From Sphingomonas_R sp036387535 (GTDB lineage Bacteria > Pseudomonadota > Alphaproteobacteria > Sphingomonadales > Sphingomonadaceae), in contig NZ_DASVTO010000115.1 of assembly GCF_036387535.1 (NCBI RefSeq), positions 11,187 through 75,186 on the forward strand: DNA of 64,000 bases, read 5' to 3'. Both the position numbers and the translations under genes were made by a program. Position 1 is the stretch's first letter, and each line of letters begins with the position of its first letter. This document shows, piece by piece, positions 16,539-25,387 of the stretch. The notes under the pieces were generated by a model. That model saw only the letters and a list, made by a program, of their open reading frames with translations. It was not told the origin of the DNA and ran no database searches.

Positions 16539-19184
16539 GTGAACGAGCCGATCAGCCCGCCCCGCCCCGCGCTCCCGTCTCGCGGACGGTTGAAGGTGTT
16601 CCTCGGGGCCGCCCCCGGTGTCGGCAAGACGTATGAGATGCTGACGGAGGGTGTCGCCCGCCGGCGGGACGGGGCCGACGTGGTGATCGGGCTGGTCGAA
16701 ACACATGGCCGGCCCGAACTCGACCGGATGGCGCGCACCCTGCCGGCGGTTCCGCGCCGCGCGGGTCCCGGCCCCGCCTTTCCGCTCACCGAACTGGATC
16801 TGGACGGGGTCCTGGCCCGCCGCCCGGCGCTGGTGCTGATCGATGCGCTGGCACACGCCAATCTGGGGGAGGCGCGGCATGCCCGCCGCTATCAGGATGT
16901 CGAGGAATTGCTGGCCGCGGGAATCGATGTCCATGCCACGCTCAACATCCAGCACCTCGAAAGCCTGAACGACGTCGTCGCGGCGCTCACCCATGTCCGC
17001 GTCGCCGACACGCTGCCCGACCGCATCCTGGAATCGGCGGAGATCGAGGTGGTCGACATTCCGCCGGACGAGCTGATCGAACGGCTGCATGCCGGCAAGG
17101 TCCATGTCCCGCATGAAGCCACCCGGGCGCTGGCCCATGCCTTTTCGAAATCCACGCTGTCGGCACTGCGGGAACTGGCGCTCCGCCGCGCGGCACAGAC
17201 CGTCGATACGCAGATGTTGGACTATGTCCGCGCGCATGCGCTGGCCGGCAACTGGGCGGGTGGCGAACGGATCGTCGTCGCGGTCAGCGAGCAGCCGGGT
17301 TGCGACGGGCTGGTGCGCGCGACCAAGCGGCTGGCGGATGCGCTTCACGCCTCCTGGACCGCGGTCCATATCGAAACGCCGCGCGCGCGGACCTTCGGGG
17401 ACGCCGAACGCGCGCGGATCGCCGCGGTCCTGAACCTGGCCACTCAGCTCGGCGGCGCGGTCGCCTCCGTTCCCGCGGATAGCGTGCTGCCGGGGTTGAA
17501 GGCGTTTGCCGCCGACGCGCGCGCCACGCAGCTGGTGGTCGGCAAGTCCGCGCGCTCGCGCTGGTTCGAACTGCGGCATGGGTCTGTCGTCGATCGGCTG
17601 GTGCGCGATACGCCCGGCGTCGCGGTCCATGTCCTGCCGATGATCGGCCCGATCCAACCGGGCGCACCGCGCGACCGGACAGCCGTGTCGCCCGGCACCG
17701 CGGGACGACACGGCATCCTGTGGGCGACGATGATGGTCATCGCCGTCACCGCTTTGGCGAAGGCGATCTACACCGTCCTCGGCATCGGCAATACCGCGCT
17801 GCTCTATCTGCTGCCGGTGATGGTCGCGGCCAGCTTGCATGGCCGCCGCGCCGGGCTTTATTCCGGTCTGCTTTCGTCGATGGCGTATAATTTCTTTTTT
17901 CTGCCGCCCACCGGCACGCTCAGCGTCAGCAACCCCGAAAACGTCGTCACCATCCTCGTCCTGCTGTCGGTTGCGGTCGCCACCAGCCAGCTTGCGGCGC
18001 GCGTGCGTGCGCAGGCCGACATGGCGGCGTCCAGCGCGCGCCAGAATGCGGCCCTGGCCGGCTTTCTCCACCGCCTGAACGCCAGCGGCAATGACGAGGA
18101 GGTGATGCAGGCGATCTGTGGCGAGATCGGATGCCTGTTCGACGTCCGCGCCGCGCTGCTGTTGCCCTCGCCGGATGGCCCACGCCTGCGCGCGGCCGTC
18201 CCGCCGGAGGATGAACTGGATTATATCGAGGCGACCGCCGCGCAATGGGTGCTCGACAAGGGCCAGCCCGCCGGGCGTGGTTCCGACACGCTGACCGCCT
18301 CCGACTGGCTGTTCTACCCGCTGAAGGCCGGCCGCGGTGTTCTGGGGGCGGTGGGCATCGCTCGCGACGATGGCCGCACCCCGGTTCGTTCGGATCAGAT
18401 CGCGCTGCTGACCGGCCTGCTCGATCAGGCGGCACTGGTGCTGGAACGCATGCTGCTGGAAAGCGAGATGCGGGACGTCGCACAGCTAAAGGAACGCGAC
18501 CGGCTTCGCGCCGCCCTGCTGTCGTCGGTCAGCCATGACCTGCGCACTCCGATCACCGCGATTCTCGCCGCCGCCAGCGAATTGCGGATCGTCACCGATC
18601 GCGACACGGCGATCGGCACGATCGAGGATGAGGCGCGGCGCCTCAACCGCTTCGTCGCCAACCTGCTCGATATGGCGCGGGTCGAGGCCGGCGCGCTGGT
18701 GGTGACGGCCGAGCCCACCGACCTGACGGACGCGATCGGTTCTGCGGTGCACGACACCCGCCGTGCCCTCACCGGCCGGCCGGTCGTGCTGGCCGTACCC
18801 GCCGATCTGCCGCTGGTCCGGCTGGATCCGCAGCTGTTTCATCATGTGCTCATCAACCTGCTCGACAATGCGGGTCGCTACGGCGATCCCGGCACCGCGG
18901 TCACCATCCAGGCCGAACGCCTGCCCGATGGGCTGGTCCTCTCGATCATGGACGAAGGCCCTGGCCTGCCGCCGGGGCGGGAGGTGGAGGCGTTCGAGAC
19001 GTTCGCCCGCCTGCGCGGATCGGACCGGGCCCAGGGCGGCACCGGGCTTGGCCTCGCCATCGTCAAGGGGTTCGTCGACGCGATGGGCATGACGGTCGCC
19101 GCATCGACACGCATCGATCCGGCTGGCGCGCGCTTCAGCGTGGCGATGCCGGACACGTTGCTGGTTCGCGGCGGCGAGGCATGA
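16539..19184 (+). CDS. kdpD: KdpD osmosensitive potassium-channel sensor kinase
   Basis: Sensor kinase (881 aa) controlling potassium uptake. N-terminal KdpD domain with Walker A GAAPGVGKT (23-31), a universal-stress-like domain (about 245-365), a four-helix membrane unit (about 390-490, DUF4118), a GAF-like domain, then HisKA with the phosphoacceptor His666 in SHDLRTP and an HATPase domain ending in GTGLGLAIVKGFVDAMG. It starts with GTG at 16539; the ribosome-binding site is weak. It overlaps kdpE (ATGA). The kdpFABC genes it normally regulates are not next to it. Confidence 0.95.
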   Translation: MNEPISPPRPALPSRGRLKVFLGAAPGVGKTYEMLTEGVARRRDGADVVIGLVETHGRPELDRMARTLPAVPRRAGPGPAFPLTELDLDGVLARRPALVLIDALAHANLGEARHARRYQDVEELLAAGIDVHATLNIQHLESLNDVVAALTHVRVADTLPDRILESAEIEVVDIPPDELIERLHAGKVHVPHEATRALAHAFSKSTLSALRELALRRAAQTVDTQMLDYVRAHALAGNWAGGERIVVAVSEQPGCDGLVRATKRLADALHASWTAVHIETPRARTFGDAERARIAAVLNLATQLGGAVASVPADSVLPGLKAFAADARATQLVVGKSARSRWFELRHGSVVDRLVRDTPGVAVHVLPMIGPIQPGAPRDRTAVSPGTAGRHGILWATMMVIAVTALAKAIYTVLGIGNTALLYLLPVMVAASLHGRRAGLYSGLLSSMAYNFFFLPPTGTLSVSNPENVVTILVLLSVAVATSQLAARVRAQADMAASSARQNAALAGFLHRLNASGNDEEVMQAICGEIGCLFDVRAALLLPSPDGPRLRAAVPPEDELDYIEATAAQWVLDKGQPAGRGSDTLTASDWLFYPLKAGRGVLGAVGIARDDGRTPVRSDQIALLTGLLDQAALVLERMLLESEMRDVAQLKERDRLRAALLSSVSHDLRTPITAILAAASELRIVTDRDTAIGTIEDEARRLNRFVANLLDMARVEAGALVVTAEPTDLTDAIGSAVHDTRRALTGRPVVLAVPADLPLVRLDPQLFHHVLINLLDNAGRYGDPGTAVTIQAERLPDGLVLSIMDEGPGLPPGREVEAFETFARLRGSDRAQGGTGLGLAIVKGFVDAMGMTVAASTRIDPAGARFSVAMPDTLLVRGGEA

Positions 19185-19873
19185 CCGCGCCTAACGTGGT
19201 GTTGGTGGTCGACGACGAACCTGCGATCCGCCGCCTGCTCCGCACCGCCCTGGAACGCGCCGGTCACAGCGTGCGGGAGGCGGCGAACGGGGGTGCGGCA
19301 TTGGCGGCGCTCGCGGCTGATCGGCCGCAGGTCGTGCTGCTCGATCTCGGCCTTCCCGATCGCGATGGCCTGGAACTGGTGCCGCTGATCCGCGCGCGGT
19401 GCGATGCGACCATCCTGATCGTCTCGGCGCGCGATGCGACCGATCAGAAGGTTGCGGCGCTCGATCTGGGTGCCAGCGATTATGTCACCAAGCCGTTCGA
19501 TTCGGACGAACTGCTCGCCCGCGTCCGCGCTGCGCTGCGCCACCGGCTGACGGTGCACGGTGGCAATCCCGTCCTTCGTGGCGACGGCCTCACCATCGAC
19601 CTGCTCGACCGGCGCGTCAGCCGGGACGGTGTCGACATCCACCTCACGCCGAAGGAGTATGACGTCCTGGCCGAACTGGCGCGCTTTCCCGGCCGGGTCA
19701 TCACCCACAGCCATCTGCTCCGCGTCGTCTGGCCGTACGAAATCGACGCGCAGGTCGGCTACCTCCGCGTCGTGGTGCGCAATCTACGCGGCAAGCTGGA
19801 ACGGGATCCCGCCCGTCCGGCATTGATCGTCAACGAACTCGGCGTCGGCTATCGGCTGATGGGCGTGGACTGA
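19181..19873 (+). CDS. kdpE: KdpE response regulator
   Basis: OmpR-family regulator (230 aa), partner of KdpD. Receiver domain with acidic residues VVDDEP, predicted phospho-Asp55 in VLLDLGLP and the conserved Lys in YVTKPF; C-terminal winged helix (HLTPKEYDVLAEL, ending ELGVGYRL). Its ATG overlaps the kdpD stop. The last 25 nt overlap the convergent MFS gene. Target kdpFABC is assumed from family knowledge and is not in the window. Confidence 0.95.
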   Translation: MTAPNVVLVVDDEPAIRRLLRTALERAGHSVREAANGGAALAALAADRPQVVLLDLGLPDRDGLELVPLIRARCDATILIVSARDATDQKVAALDLGASDYVTKPFDSDELLARVRAALRHRLTVHGGNPVLRGDGLTIDLLDRRVSRDGVDIHLTPKEYDVLAELARFPGRVITHSHLLRVVWPYEIDAQVGYLRVVVRNLRGKLERDPARPALIVNELGVGYRLMGVD

Positions 19874-21039
19874 CGCCGCGCCTGCAGGATCGCGGCCACC
19901 GCACAGAACAGGATGGCGGCGGCGGTGACGGCGCTCCACCCCGCGCCGGCCCAGGCCAGCGTCGCGACCAGCGATCCCGCCGATCCGCCCAGGAACATGC
20001 CCCCCATCAAGATCGTGTTCAGACGGTTTCGCGCATCCGCATCCAGTGCGTAGACCTGCGCCTGGTTGGCGATCAGGGCGCTCTGCACCCCGAAATCGAT
20101 CAGCACAACGCCCACGATCATGCCGGCCAGACCCGGGCGGACCGCAATCACCAGCCACCCGGCCAGTGCGGTGCCAACGCCGATCATCACGACGGCGCGG
20201 GGGCCACGTCGATCGGCGATCCGGCCGGCCAGCGGCGCCACCAGCACGCCCACCGCGCCGATCATCCCGAACAGCCCGGCGGCGGCGGCACCCAGTCGAT
20301 ATTGCGGTTCCTGCAGATGCAGCGCCAGGATCGTCCAGAACATCGTGAAGGCGGCGAACAGACCGGCCTGCGTCCACGCCGCCAGCCGGAGCGCGGGATG
20401 CCGCCGCCACAGATCGACCAGCGATCGCAGCAGTCCGCCATAGCGGGGGCCACCGGGCGCCGGACGGCTCTGCGGCAGGATCGCCGCCATCGTCGCGCAC
20501 GCGATCAACGCGATCGGAACGCCCAGCCAGAACATCGCACGCCAGCCGGCCTGCGTCGCCACGAGCCCCGCCACCGTGCGGCTGAGCAGGATGCCGCACA
20601 ACAACCCCGACATCACCGTGCCGATGGTGGCACCACGCCGCGTCGGCGCTGCGAGGTTCGCGGCGAACGGCACGATCTGCTGCGCGACGGTTGCAGCGAC
20701 GCCGATCGCCAGCGATCCTAACAGGATGCTCCACGGTCCCGGCGCCACTGCGGTGACGGCCAGCGCCACGGCCAGCGCGACGAACTGCACCAGGATCAAC
20801 CGTCGCCGTTCCAGCACGTCACCCAGCGGCACCAGCAGGAACAGTCCCGCCGCATACCCCAATTGCGTGGCGGTCGAGATCATGCCCGCGACTGTCGATC
20901 CCGGGAAATCCCGCTCGATCAGCGCCAGCATCGGTTGATTGTAGTAGATATTGGCGACCGCCAGCCCGGCACCGGCCGCCATCGCCCATGTCACACGACG
21001 CCCGATACCCCGCGGAACGTCGGCCTGTTCGCCATTCAA
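19849..21039 (-). CDS. MFS transporter
   Basis: Twelve-helix major facilitator permease (396 aa) of the inner membrane. It belongs to the drug/metabolite-proton antiporter group marked by NIYYNQPML in helix 1, with the loop 2-3 motif PLGDVLERRR. Substrate unknown. Convergent with, and overlapping, kdpE by 25 nt. Upstream 21040-21306 contains two inverted repeats but no other gene. Confidence 0.88.
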   Translation of the reverse strand: MNGEQADVPRGIGRRVTWAMAAGAGLAVANIYYNQPMLALIERDFPGSTVAGMISTATQLGYAAGLFLLVPLGDVLERRRLILVQFVALAVALAVTAVAPGPWSILLGSLAIGVAATVAQQIVPFAANLAAPTRRGATIGTVMSGLLCGILLSRTVAGLVATQAGWRAMFWLGVPIALIACATMAAILPQSRPAPGGPRYGGLLRSLVDLWRRHPALRLAAWTQAGLFAAFTMFWTILALHLQEPQYRLGAAAAGLFGMIGAVGVLVAPLAGRIADRRGPRAVVMIGVGTALAGWLVIAVRPGLAGMIVGVVLIDFGVQSALIANQAQVYALDADARNRLNTILMGGMFLGGSAGSLVATLAWAGAGWSAVTAAAILFCAVAAILQARRQSTPISR

Positions 21040-21240
21040 TGCGGGGCAGCCTGCTGCGGGATCTTGGTCGCCATCGTTCTGCGCTGCGCCGCATCGGCGA
21101 TCGCGCGGTCGATCAGATCGCCGCGAGATGTCACATCGCGTGTGCCGATAGCTGCGGTCAGGAGATCGGGATCCCCTCCGGTCATCCTTGGTTCATATGA
21201 TGGTCTGGGCATGGTTGATGAGCGACCATGCCGACCTTTG

Positions 21241-21256
21241 GTTCCGTTAACGGAAC
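21241..21256. promoter_or_regulatory. Perfect 16-bp palindrome (possible operator)
   Basis: GTTCCGTTAACGGAAC reads the same on both strands. It lies 202 nt upstream of the MFS start and 50 nt past the stop of the ferritin-like gene. Its perfect symmetry with no U-run suits a dimeric repressor site better than a terminator. The regulator is unknown. Confidence 0.4.
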
Positions 21257-21271
21257 GCCGAACGGTCGTCC

Positions 21272-21299
21272 GGCACCCCTCCCGACTGGCAGGGGTGCC
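21272..21299 (-). terminator. Hairpin after the tandem ferritin-like genes
   Basis: Inverted repeat GGCACCCCT ... AGGGGTGCC (9-bp stem, 10-nt loop) 7 nt beyond the stop of the ferritin-like gene on the minus strand. There is no T-run after it, so it may be a 3'-end stabiliser or weak terminator. Confidence 0.4.
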
Positions 21300-21306
21300 G
21301 ATCGGC

Positions 21307-22299
21307 TCAGTTCGCGCCGCTCGTCCGGATGGTTCCGTTGACGCCCGCGGGGAAGAACCCGCCGGCGCTGACAGCGGACTTGTTCAGATATACGATGTTC
21401 AGAACCTGTCCGGTGTTGCGGCTATAGACGATCCCGTTGCTGTCGGTGGGAACGATGTTGGACGCATTGTTGCTGCCGCGAATGCCCTGATCATCGTCGC
21501 TGGCGCCGTCCAGGCTGTCGCGCGCGTTGGAAATTGCCTCGGTCGCGTCGATCAACGCCGGCGTGGCGATCCCCTTGCGGTACAATACCGTGCGGATCAG
21601 CCCGGCGTGATAGGCCTCTGCCGCCAGGATGCCGGCCGCCGCTTCGGTGAAGGTCTTGTTGGTGATCAGGGCCGCGGCGCCCTTGTAGGCACTGACTCCG
21701 ACATCCTCGAAGATGAACGCACCGAGCAGGAAGTTCTCGTCACTGGCATACGGATCGAACATCGATCCCGCACCGGTGATCAGGCCCGCCGCGCGCGCCG
21801 CCGAAGAAAATGCACCGGTCGCACTGGCGCTGATGTCGATCGCGGGCTGGCCCACGGTCGCGGTGCCGATCGCGCTGCGCAGGAAGCGGACATGGTTGAT
21901 CTCATCCTGCGCGATTTCCAGCGCGTAGGCTGCGACCACCGGATCGGTGAACGTCACCTTACGTCCGCCCGTGACCGTGCCGGTACCACCGATACCGCCG
22001 GTCAGCGCAGCGTCCAGTCCCGTGCCGAACGCGGCGTAGGAGTAGAATTGCGCTTCCAGATATTCGAGGTTCAGCGCAAAGTTCAGGATGTCGGCATCGC
22101 TGACCGTGGCGCCGGTCGGAGCGGGGGTCGGCGTCGGGGTCGGCGTCACCGACGGATTGTCATTGCCGCCGCATGCGGACAGCAGGGAAACGCTGCCGGC
22201 CGCGACCGCCGCACCACCGGCCATCTTGAAGAAGTGACGCCGCTCTTCGCGCCGCTTCACGCGCAAGTCGAGGGCCGCGATCATGTCATGGTTGTTCAT
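21307..22299 (-). CDS. Ferritin-like domain protein, Tat-type lipoprotein (copy 1)
   Basis: Exported protein (330 aa) with a ferritin-like (Ferritin_2-type) domain. The N-terminus carries a Tat-like motif RRHFFK (about 20-26), a hydrophobic segment, and a lipobox-like LLSAC (Cys43), followed by a TPTPTP linker; a Tat-exported lipoprotein is predicted. Helices with candidate metal ligands include NLEYLEAQFYSYA and IAQDEINHVRFL. The ATG at 22299 is chosen for its GGAG spacing; an in-frame TTG lies 18 nt upstream. It is a tandem paralogue of the gene just upstream. Related domains occur in plant and Deinococcus desiccation-related proteins; the function here is unknown. Confidence 0.82.
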   Translation of the reverse strand: MNNHDMIAALDLRVKRREERRHFFKMAGGAAVAAGSVSLLSACGGNDNPSVTPTPTPTPAPTGATVSDADILNFALNLEYLEAQFYSYAAFGTGLDAALTGGIGGTGTVTGGRKVTFTDPVVAAYALEIAQDEINHVRFLRSAIGTATVGQPAIDISASATGAFSSAARAAGLITGAGSMFDPYASDENFLLGAFIFEDVGVSAYKGAAALITNKTFTEAAAGILAAEAYHAGLIRTVLYRKGIATPALIDATEAISNARDSLDGASDDDQGIRGSNNASNIVPTDSNGIVYSRNTGQVLNIVYLNKSAVSAGGFFPAGVNGTIRTSGAN

Positions 22300-22338
22300 C
22301 GGACTATCTCCGCTCAATACGTTGAAAAAGACGCGCGA

Positions 22339-23295
22339 TCAGCTCGCCGCGCTCGTCTTGATGGTGCCGTTGACACCCGCGGGATAGAAACCGCCGCTCC
22401 CGACTGCGGCAGGATTCAGATACACGATGTTCAGAACCTGACCGGCGGTGCGGCTATAGGCCAAACCGTTGGGATCGAGCGGGACGATGTTCGATGCGTT
22501 CCCGATCATCCGCACGCCCTGATCAAGATCGCTCGACCCGTCCAGGCTGTCACGGGCGTTGGAGATCGCTTCGGTCGCGTCGATCAGCGACGGCGTCTGG
22601 ATGCCCTTGGAATACAGCACCGTCCGCACGATGGCCGCATGATACGCCTCGACCGCAAGAATGCCGGCGGCCGCCTCCAGGAACGTCGGGTTCGTGATCA
22701 GTGGCGACGCTCCTTTATAGGCGGTGACACCGACATCTTCGAAGATGTACGCGCCCAACAGGAAGTTTTCGTCGCTGGCATAGGGATCGAACGACTGGCC
22801 CGCGCCGATCAGGCCGGCCGCGCGTGCTGCGCTGGAAAATGCCCCATTGGGGCTGGTGCCGATGTCGATCGCGGGCTGCGATACCGCCGATGTGCCGAGC
22901 GCAGTCCGCAGGAAGGTGACATGCGCCACTTCGTCGGCCGCGATTTCCCGCGCATATTGCGCGACGACGGGGTCGGTGAACGTCGCCTGCCGGCCACCGG
23001 TAACGGCACCCTGCACGCCCGTTCCGCCGAGCAGCGACGTGTTCAGGCCGGTCCCGAATGCGGCAAAGGAATAGAATTGCGCTTCAAGATATTCGAGGTT
23101 CAGTGCGAAGTTGAGGATATCCGCATCGGTCAGCGCCGCCGTGGTCTGCGCCTGCGCACCGGCCGCCGCGACGCCCGCGTACAGACCGCCGACGACCTTG
23201 GCCGCACCCGTCATCGCCTTGAAGAATTCGCGCCGTTCGTTGCGTCGCGAAACCCTCGCATCCAGCGCGTCCATCATCAGACTGTCGTCGGTCAT
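22339..23295 (-). CDS. Ferritin-like domain protein with Tat-type signal (copy 2)
   Basis: Paralogue (318 aa) of the downstream gene, sharing the motif DENFLLGA[YF]IFEDVGV and the same domain plan. The signal has RREFFK followed by a short hydrophobic stretch and a likely cleavage site near AGAQAQ, with no lipobox cysteine, so this copy should be soluble in the periplasm while copy 1 is lipid-anchored. AAGGAGG precedes the ATG at 23295. It is separated from copy 1 by 39 nt and is probably co-transcribed. The role, possibly in iron, oxidative or desiccation stress, is inference. Confidence 0.82.
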   Translation of the reverse strand: MTDDSLMMDALDARVSRRNERREFFKAMTGAAKVVGGLYAGVAAAGAQAQTTAALTDADILNFALNLEYLEAQFYSFAAFGTGLNTSLLGGTGVQGAVTGGRQATFTDPVVAQYAREIAADEVAHVTFLRTALGTSAVSQPAIDIGTSPNGAFSSAARAAGLIGAGQSFDPYASDENFLLGAYIFEDVGVTAYKGASPLITNPTFLEAAAGILAVEAYHAAIVRTVLYSKGIQTPSLIDATEAISNARDSLDGSSDLDQGVRMIGNASNIVPLDPNGLAYSRTAGQVLNIVYLNPAAVGSGGFYPAGVNGTIKTSAAS

Positions 23296-23453
23296 CGGGA
23301 ACCTCCTCCTTGTGTCCCCTCTTTACGCGCCGCATCATGCGGAGGTTGCAGCCGCAGGATCTTTATTGTCGCTTTTCATTCCGCACGCGCGGAAAAGCCG
23401 CCTGTCCGCTGCGGAATGCACGGTCGGCGGCCGGTTCTATTTTTGCGAAAAAG

Positions 23454-23481
23454 AAAGGGGCCGGATGATGCCGGCCCCTTT
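23454..23481 (-). terminator. Intrinsic terminator of the glycine-zipper gene
   Basis: An 11-bp stem AAAGGGGCCGG / CCGGCCCCTTT around a 6-nt loop (23465-23470), followed on the minus strand by CTTTTTCG. It lies 27 nt past the glycine-zipper stop codon. The rest of 23296-23453 shows nothing but the copy 2 leader. Confidence 0.75.
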
Positions 23482-23508
23482 TCCGAATCCCGACGGGCAC
23501 GTGCCGGT

Positions 23509-23898
23509 TCAGCAGCGGCGACCGTCCGACTTGTCGATCGCCCGACCGGCCAGCGCGCCGACACCGGCACCCAGGATGGTGCCCAGCGTGCGGTCACCGC
23601 GGCCGGCGACCTGGTTCCCGAGCAGACCGCCCGCGATACCGCCGATCGCCAGACCGCCATTGCCCTTGTCATAGCAACGCTGGTTCCCGCGATAGCCGCG
23701 GTTGTACCCGCGCCGCGACCGATCATAGCGGCGATCGCGACGCTCGCGATATCCGATCTGCTGAAATCCGGACTGTCCGTCGTCGTAACGGCTATACTGC
23801 GCCGGCGCGCTCCAGCCCTGCGCAACCGCGGGCATCGGGATGGCGACCGCGGCGGTGGTCAGCGACAGCGTGGCGGCGGTGAGGAACGTGCGAAACAT
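23509..23898 (-). CDS. Glycine-zipper 2TM domain protein (exported)
   Basis: Small exported protein (129 aa) with a signal peptide (MFRTFLTAATLSLTTAAVA, cut near AVAQ), a Tyr/Arg-rich middle (RRDRRYDRSRRGYNRGY) and a glycine-zipper segment (GGLAIGGIAGGLLGNQVAG, GAGVGALAG). Such domains occur in outer-membrane lipoproteins such as SlyB and in many uncharacterised sphingomonad proteins. The second of two nearby ATGs (23898) is chosen because GGGAG sits at proper spacing. Function unknown. Confidence 0.8.
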   Translation of the reverse strand: MFRTFLTAATLSLTTAAVAIPMPAVAQGWSAPAQYSRYDDGQSGFQQIGYRERRDRRYDRSRRGYNRGYRGNQRCYDKGNGGLAIGGIAGGLLGNQVAGRGDRTLGTILGAGVGALAGRAIDKSDGRRC

Positions 23899-24035
23899 GA
23901 TCATCTCCCTGATTGAAGCTCAGGATGACTTTCTGCACCGATTCGCATGTGGCATCCCTGAACATGATCGTTAGCGGGCGTTCATGCGCGCGCTTTCCAC
24001 TTGGCGACCGCCGGCGATGCCGCCATCACGCTGGC

Positions 24036-24935
24036 ATGACTTCGCAACACAGCTATCCGCTCGCCCCGTTCGACGGACGGAGCCTCCCTGCACCCGCCTG
24101 GTACGAACGTGCGGTGGCAATCACGCCCGAAACCGGCCGCACGGTGGTGGAGGGTGCCGAAATCGAATGGTTCGCCTGGGGGCCGACCAGGGCGCCCGGC
24201 CTGCTGCTGCTTCATGGCGGGTGGGCCCATGCCGGCTGGTGGGCGCATATCGCGCCGCTGCTGGCGGATGATCGACGGGTGGTCGCGATGTCGCTGTCCG
24301 GGATGGGCCAGTCGGGCTGGCGTGATCGCTACAGCATCCCGCAATTCGCGCGTGAGGCGCGCGCGGTTGCGGAGGCGACCGGCCTGACCGCCGCCGGGCC
24401 GCCCGTCATCGTCGCACACAGCTTTGGCTGCGCCGTCGCCGCGGCCGCGGTGGCCGACCCCGATGACTGGACCGCGGGCATCATCCTGATCGATGGGTCG
24501 ATCACGCTGAAACCCAACCGCGCGGCGGATCGGACCGGCCGGATCAACCGTCCCTTCGCCACCGTCGCGGCGGCGCTGGCCCGCTTCCGGCTCATGCCGG
24601 CGCAGGACTGCGACAACCTGTATATCGTCGATGCCATCGCACGCCGGTCGCTGCGTCACACCGATGCCGGCTTCGTCTGGTCGTTCGATCCCGCGATGTT
24701 CGAACATTGCAGCTTCATCGACAGCCGCGCCGCCGTACGGTCGGCCCTGCGCCCTGTCGCCTTCATCCGGGGCGCCCGGTCGACGATCGTGGATCCCGAC
24801 ACGCTGGCAGGCCTGCGCGCCGATCTGCCGGATGCGCGTTTCGTGACCGTGCCCGATGCGGGTCATCACATCATGCTGGATCAACCGCTGGCGCTGGTCG
24901 CCGCGATCGACGCGCTGCTGGCCGGCCGCGGATGA
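24036..24935 (+). CDS. Alpha/beta hydrolase
   Basis: Cytoplasmic alpha/beta-fold hydrolase (299 aa). The oxyanion motif LLLHGGWAHAGWW is near residues 63-75, the nucleophile Ser is in VAHSFGCA, the acid is in the ARSTIVDPD region and the base is in PDAGHHIML. The ATG at 24036 gives the normal family N-terminus; the longer upstream frame has no domain match. Substrate unknown. Confidence 0.87.
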   Translation: MTSQHSYPLAPFDGRSLPAPAWYERAVAITPETGRTVVEGAEIEWFAWGPTRAPGLLLLHGGWAHAGWWAHIAPLLADDRRVVAMSLSGMGQSGWRDRYSIPQFAREARAVAEATGLTAAGPPVIVAHSFGCAVAAAAVADPDDWTAGIILIDGSITLKPNRAADRTGRINRPFATVAAALARFRLMPAQDCDNLYIVDAIARRSLRHTDAGFVWSFDPAMFEHCSFIDSRAAVRSALRPVAFIRGARSTIVDPDTLAGLRADLPDARFVTVPDAGHHIMLDQPLALVAAIDALLAGRG

Positions 24936-24942
24936 CGCAAAA

Positions 24943-24968
24943 GGCCGCTGGCGGTTGCGCCAACGGCC
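24943..24968 (-). terminator. Intrinsic terminator of the HU gene
   Basis: Interrupted stem GGCCG-TGGCG / CGCCA-CGGCC with loop GTTG, followed on the minus strand by TTTTGCG. It lies 33 nt past the HU stop and abuts the 3' end of the convergent hydrolase gene. Confidence 0.65.
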
Positions 24969-25001
24969 TCGGATCGGGTTCGTCGAAGGATCGGCGCGGC
25001 T

Positions 25002-25277
25002 TCAGGCGTTCAGCGCGTCACGAACCGCCTTCGATGGCTGGAAACTCAGCTTGCGGGACGCCGCGATCTCCATCGTCTCGCCGGTGCGGGGATTGCGACC
25101 CTCGCGGGCAGGACGATCCTGTACCTTGAACTTGCCGAACCCGGGCAGCGACACTTCGGTGCCGGCCGCGGCGGCGTCTGTGATCGCTTTCAGAACGCTC
25201 TCGACGACGGCCTTGGCCTGCGCCTTGGTCATATCGTGTTCTGCGGCGATGGCGTCGGCCAGCCCTGCGCTGTTCAT
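25002..25277 (-). CDS. HU-family DNA-binding protein
   Basis: Nucleoid-associated histone-like protein (91 aa). The sequence covers the whole HU fold, with the signature GFGKFKVQDRPAREGRNPRTG and the DNA-inserting arm proline in RNPRTGE. GGAG lies 9 nt before the ATG at 25277. It binds and bends DNA with little sequence preference. Monocistronic, with its own terminator. Confidence 0.95.
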   Translation of the reverse strand: MNSAGLADAIAAEHDMTKAQAKAVVESVLKAITDAAAAGTEVSLPGFGKFKVQDRPAREGRNPRTGETMEIAASRKLSFQPSKAVRDALNA

Positions 25278-25387
25278 GATGATTTGCTCCTTGGTCGTGA
25301 ATGACGGCGCGTCCTGCCAAGCTTTGCGGCGGCTGTCACCCCTCGGCACCCTTGATCCGCCGTAATTCCTGATACCTGGCGATCCGC

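Noticed and set aside
16419..18245. N-terminal extension of the 2Fe-2S subunit to 780 residues
   Set aside because: The extension lies antisense to kdpD and is not protein-like; the ATG at 16418 with GGAGG gives the normal size.
20863..23916. A 1017-codon plus-strand frame
   Set aside because: Antisense to the ferritin-like and glycine-zipper genes; residue composition typical of a mirrored frame and no domain.
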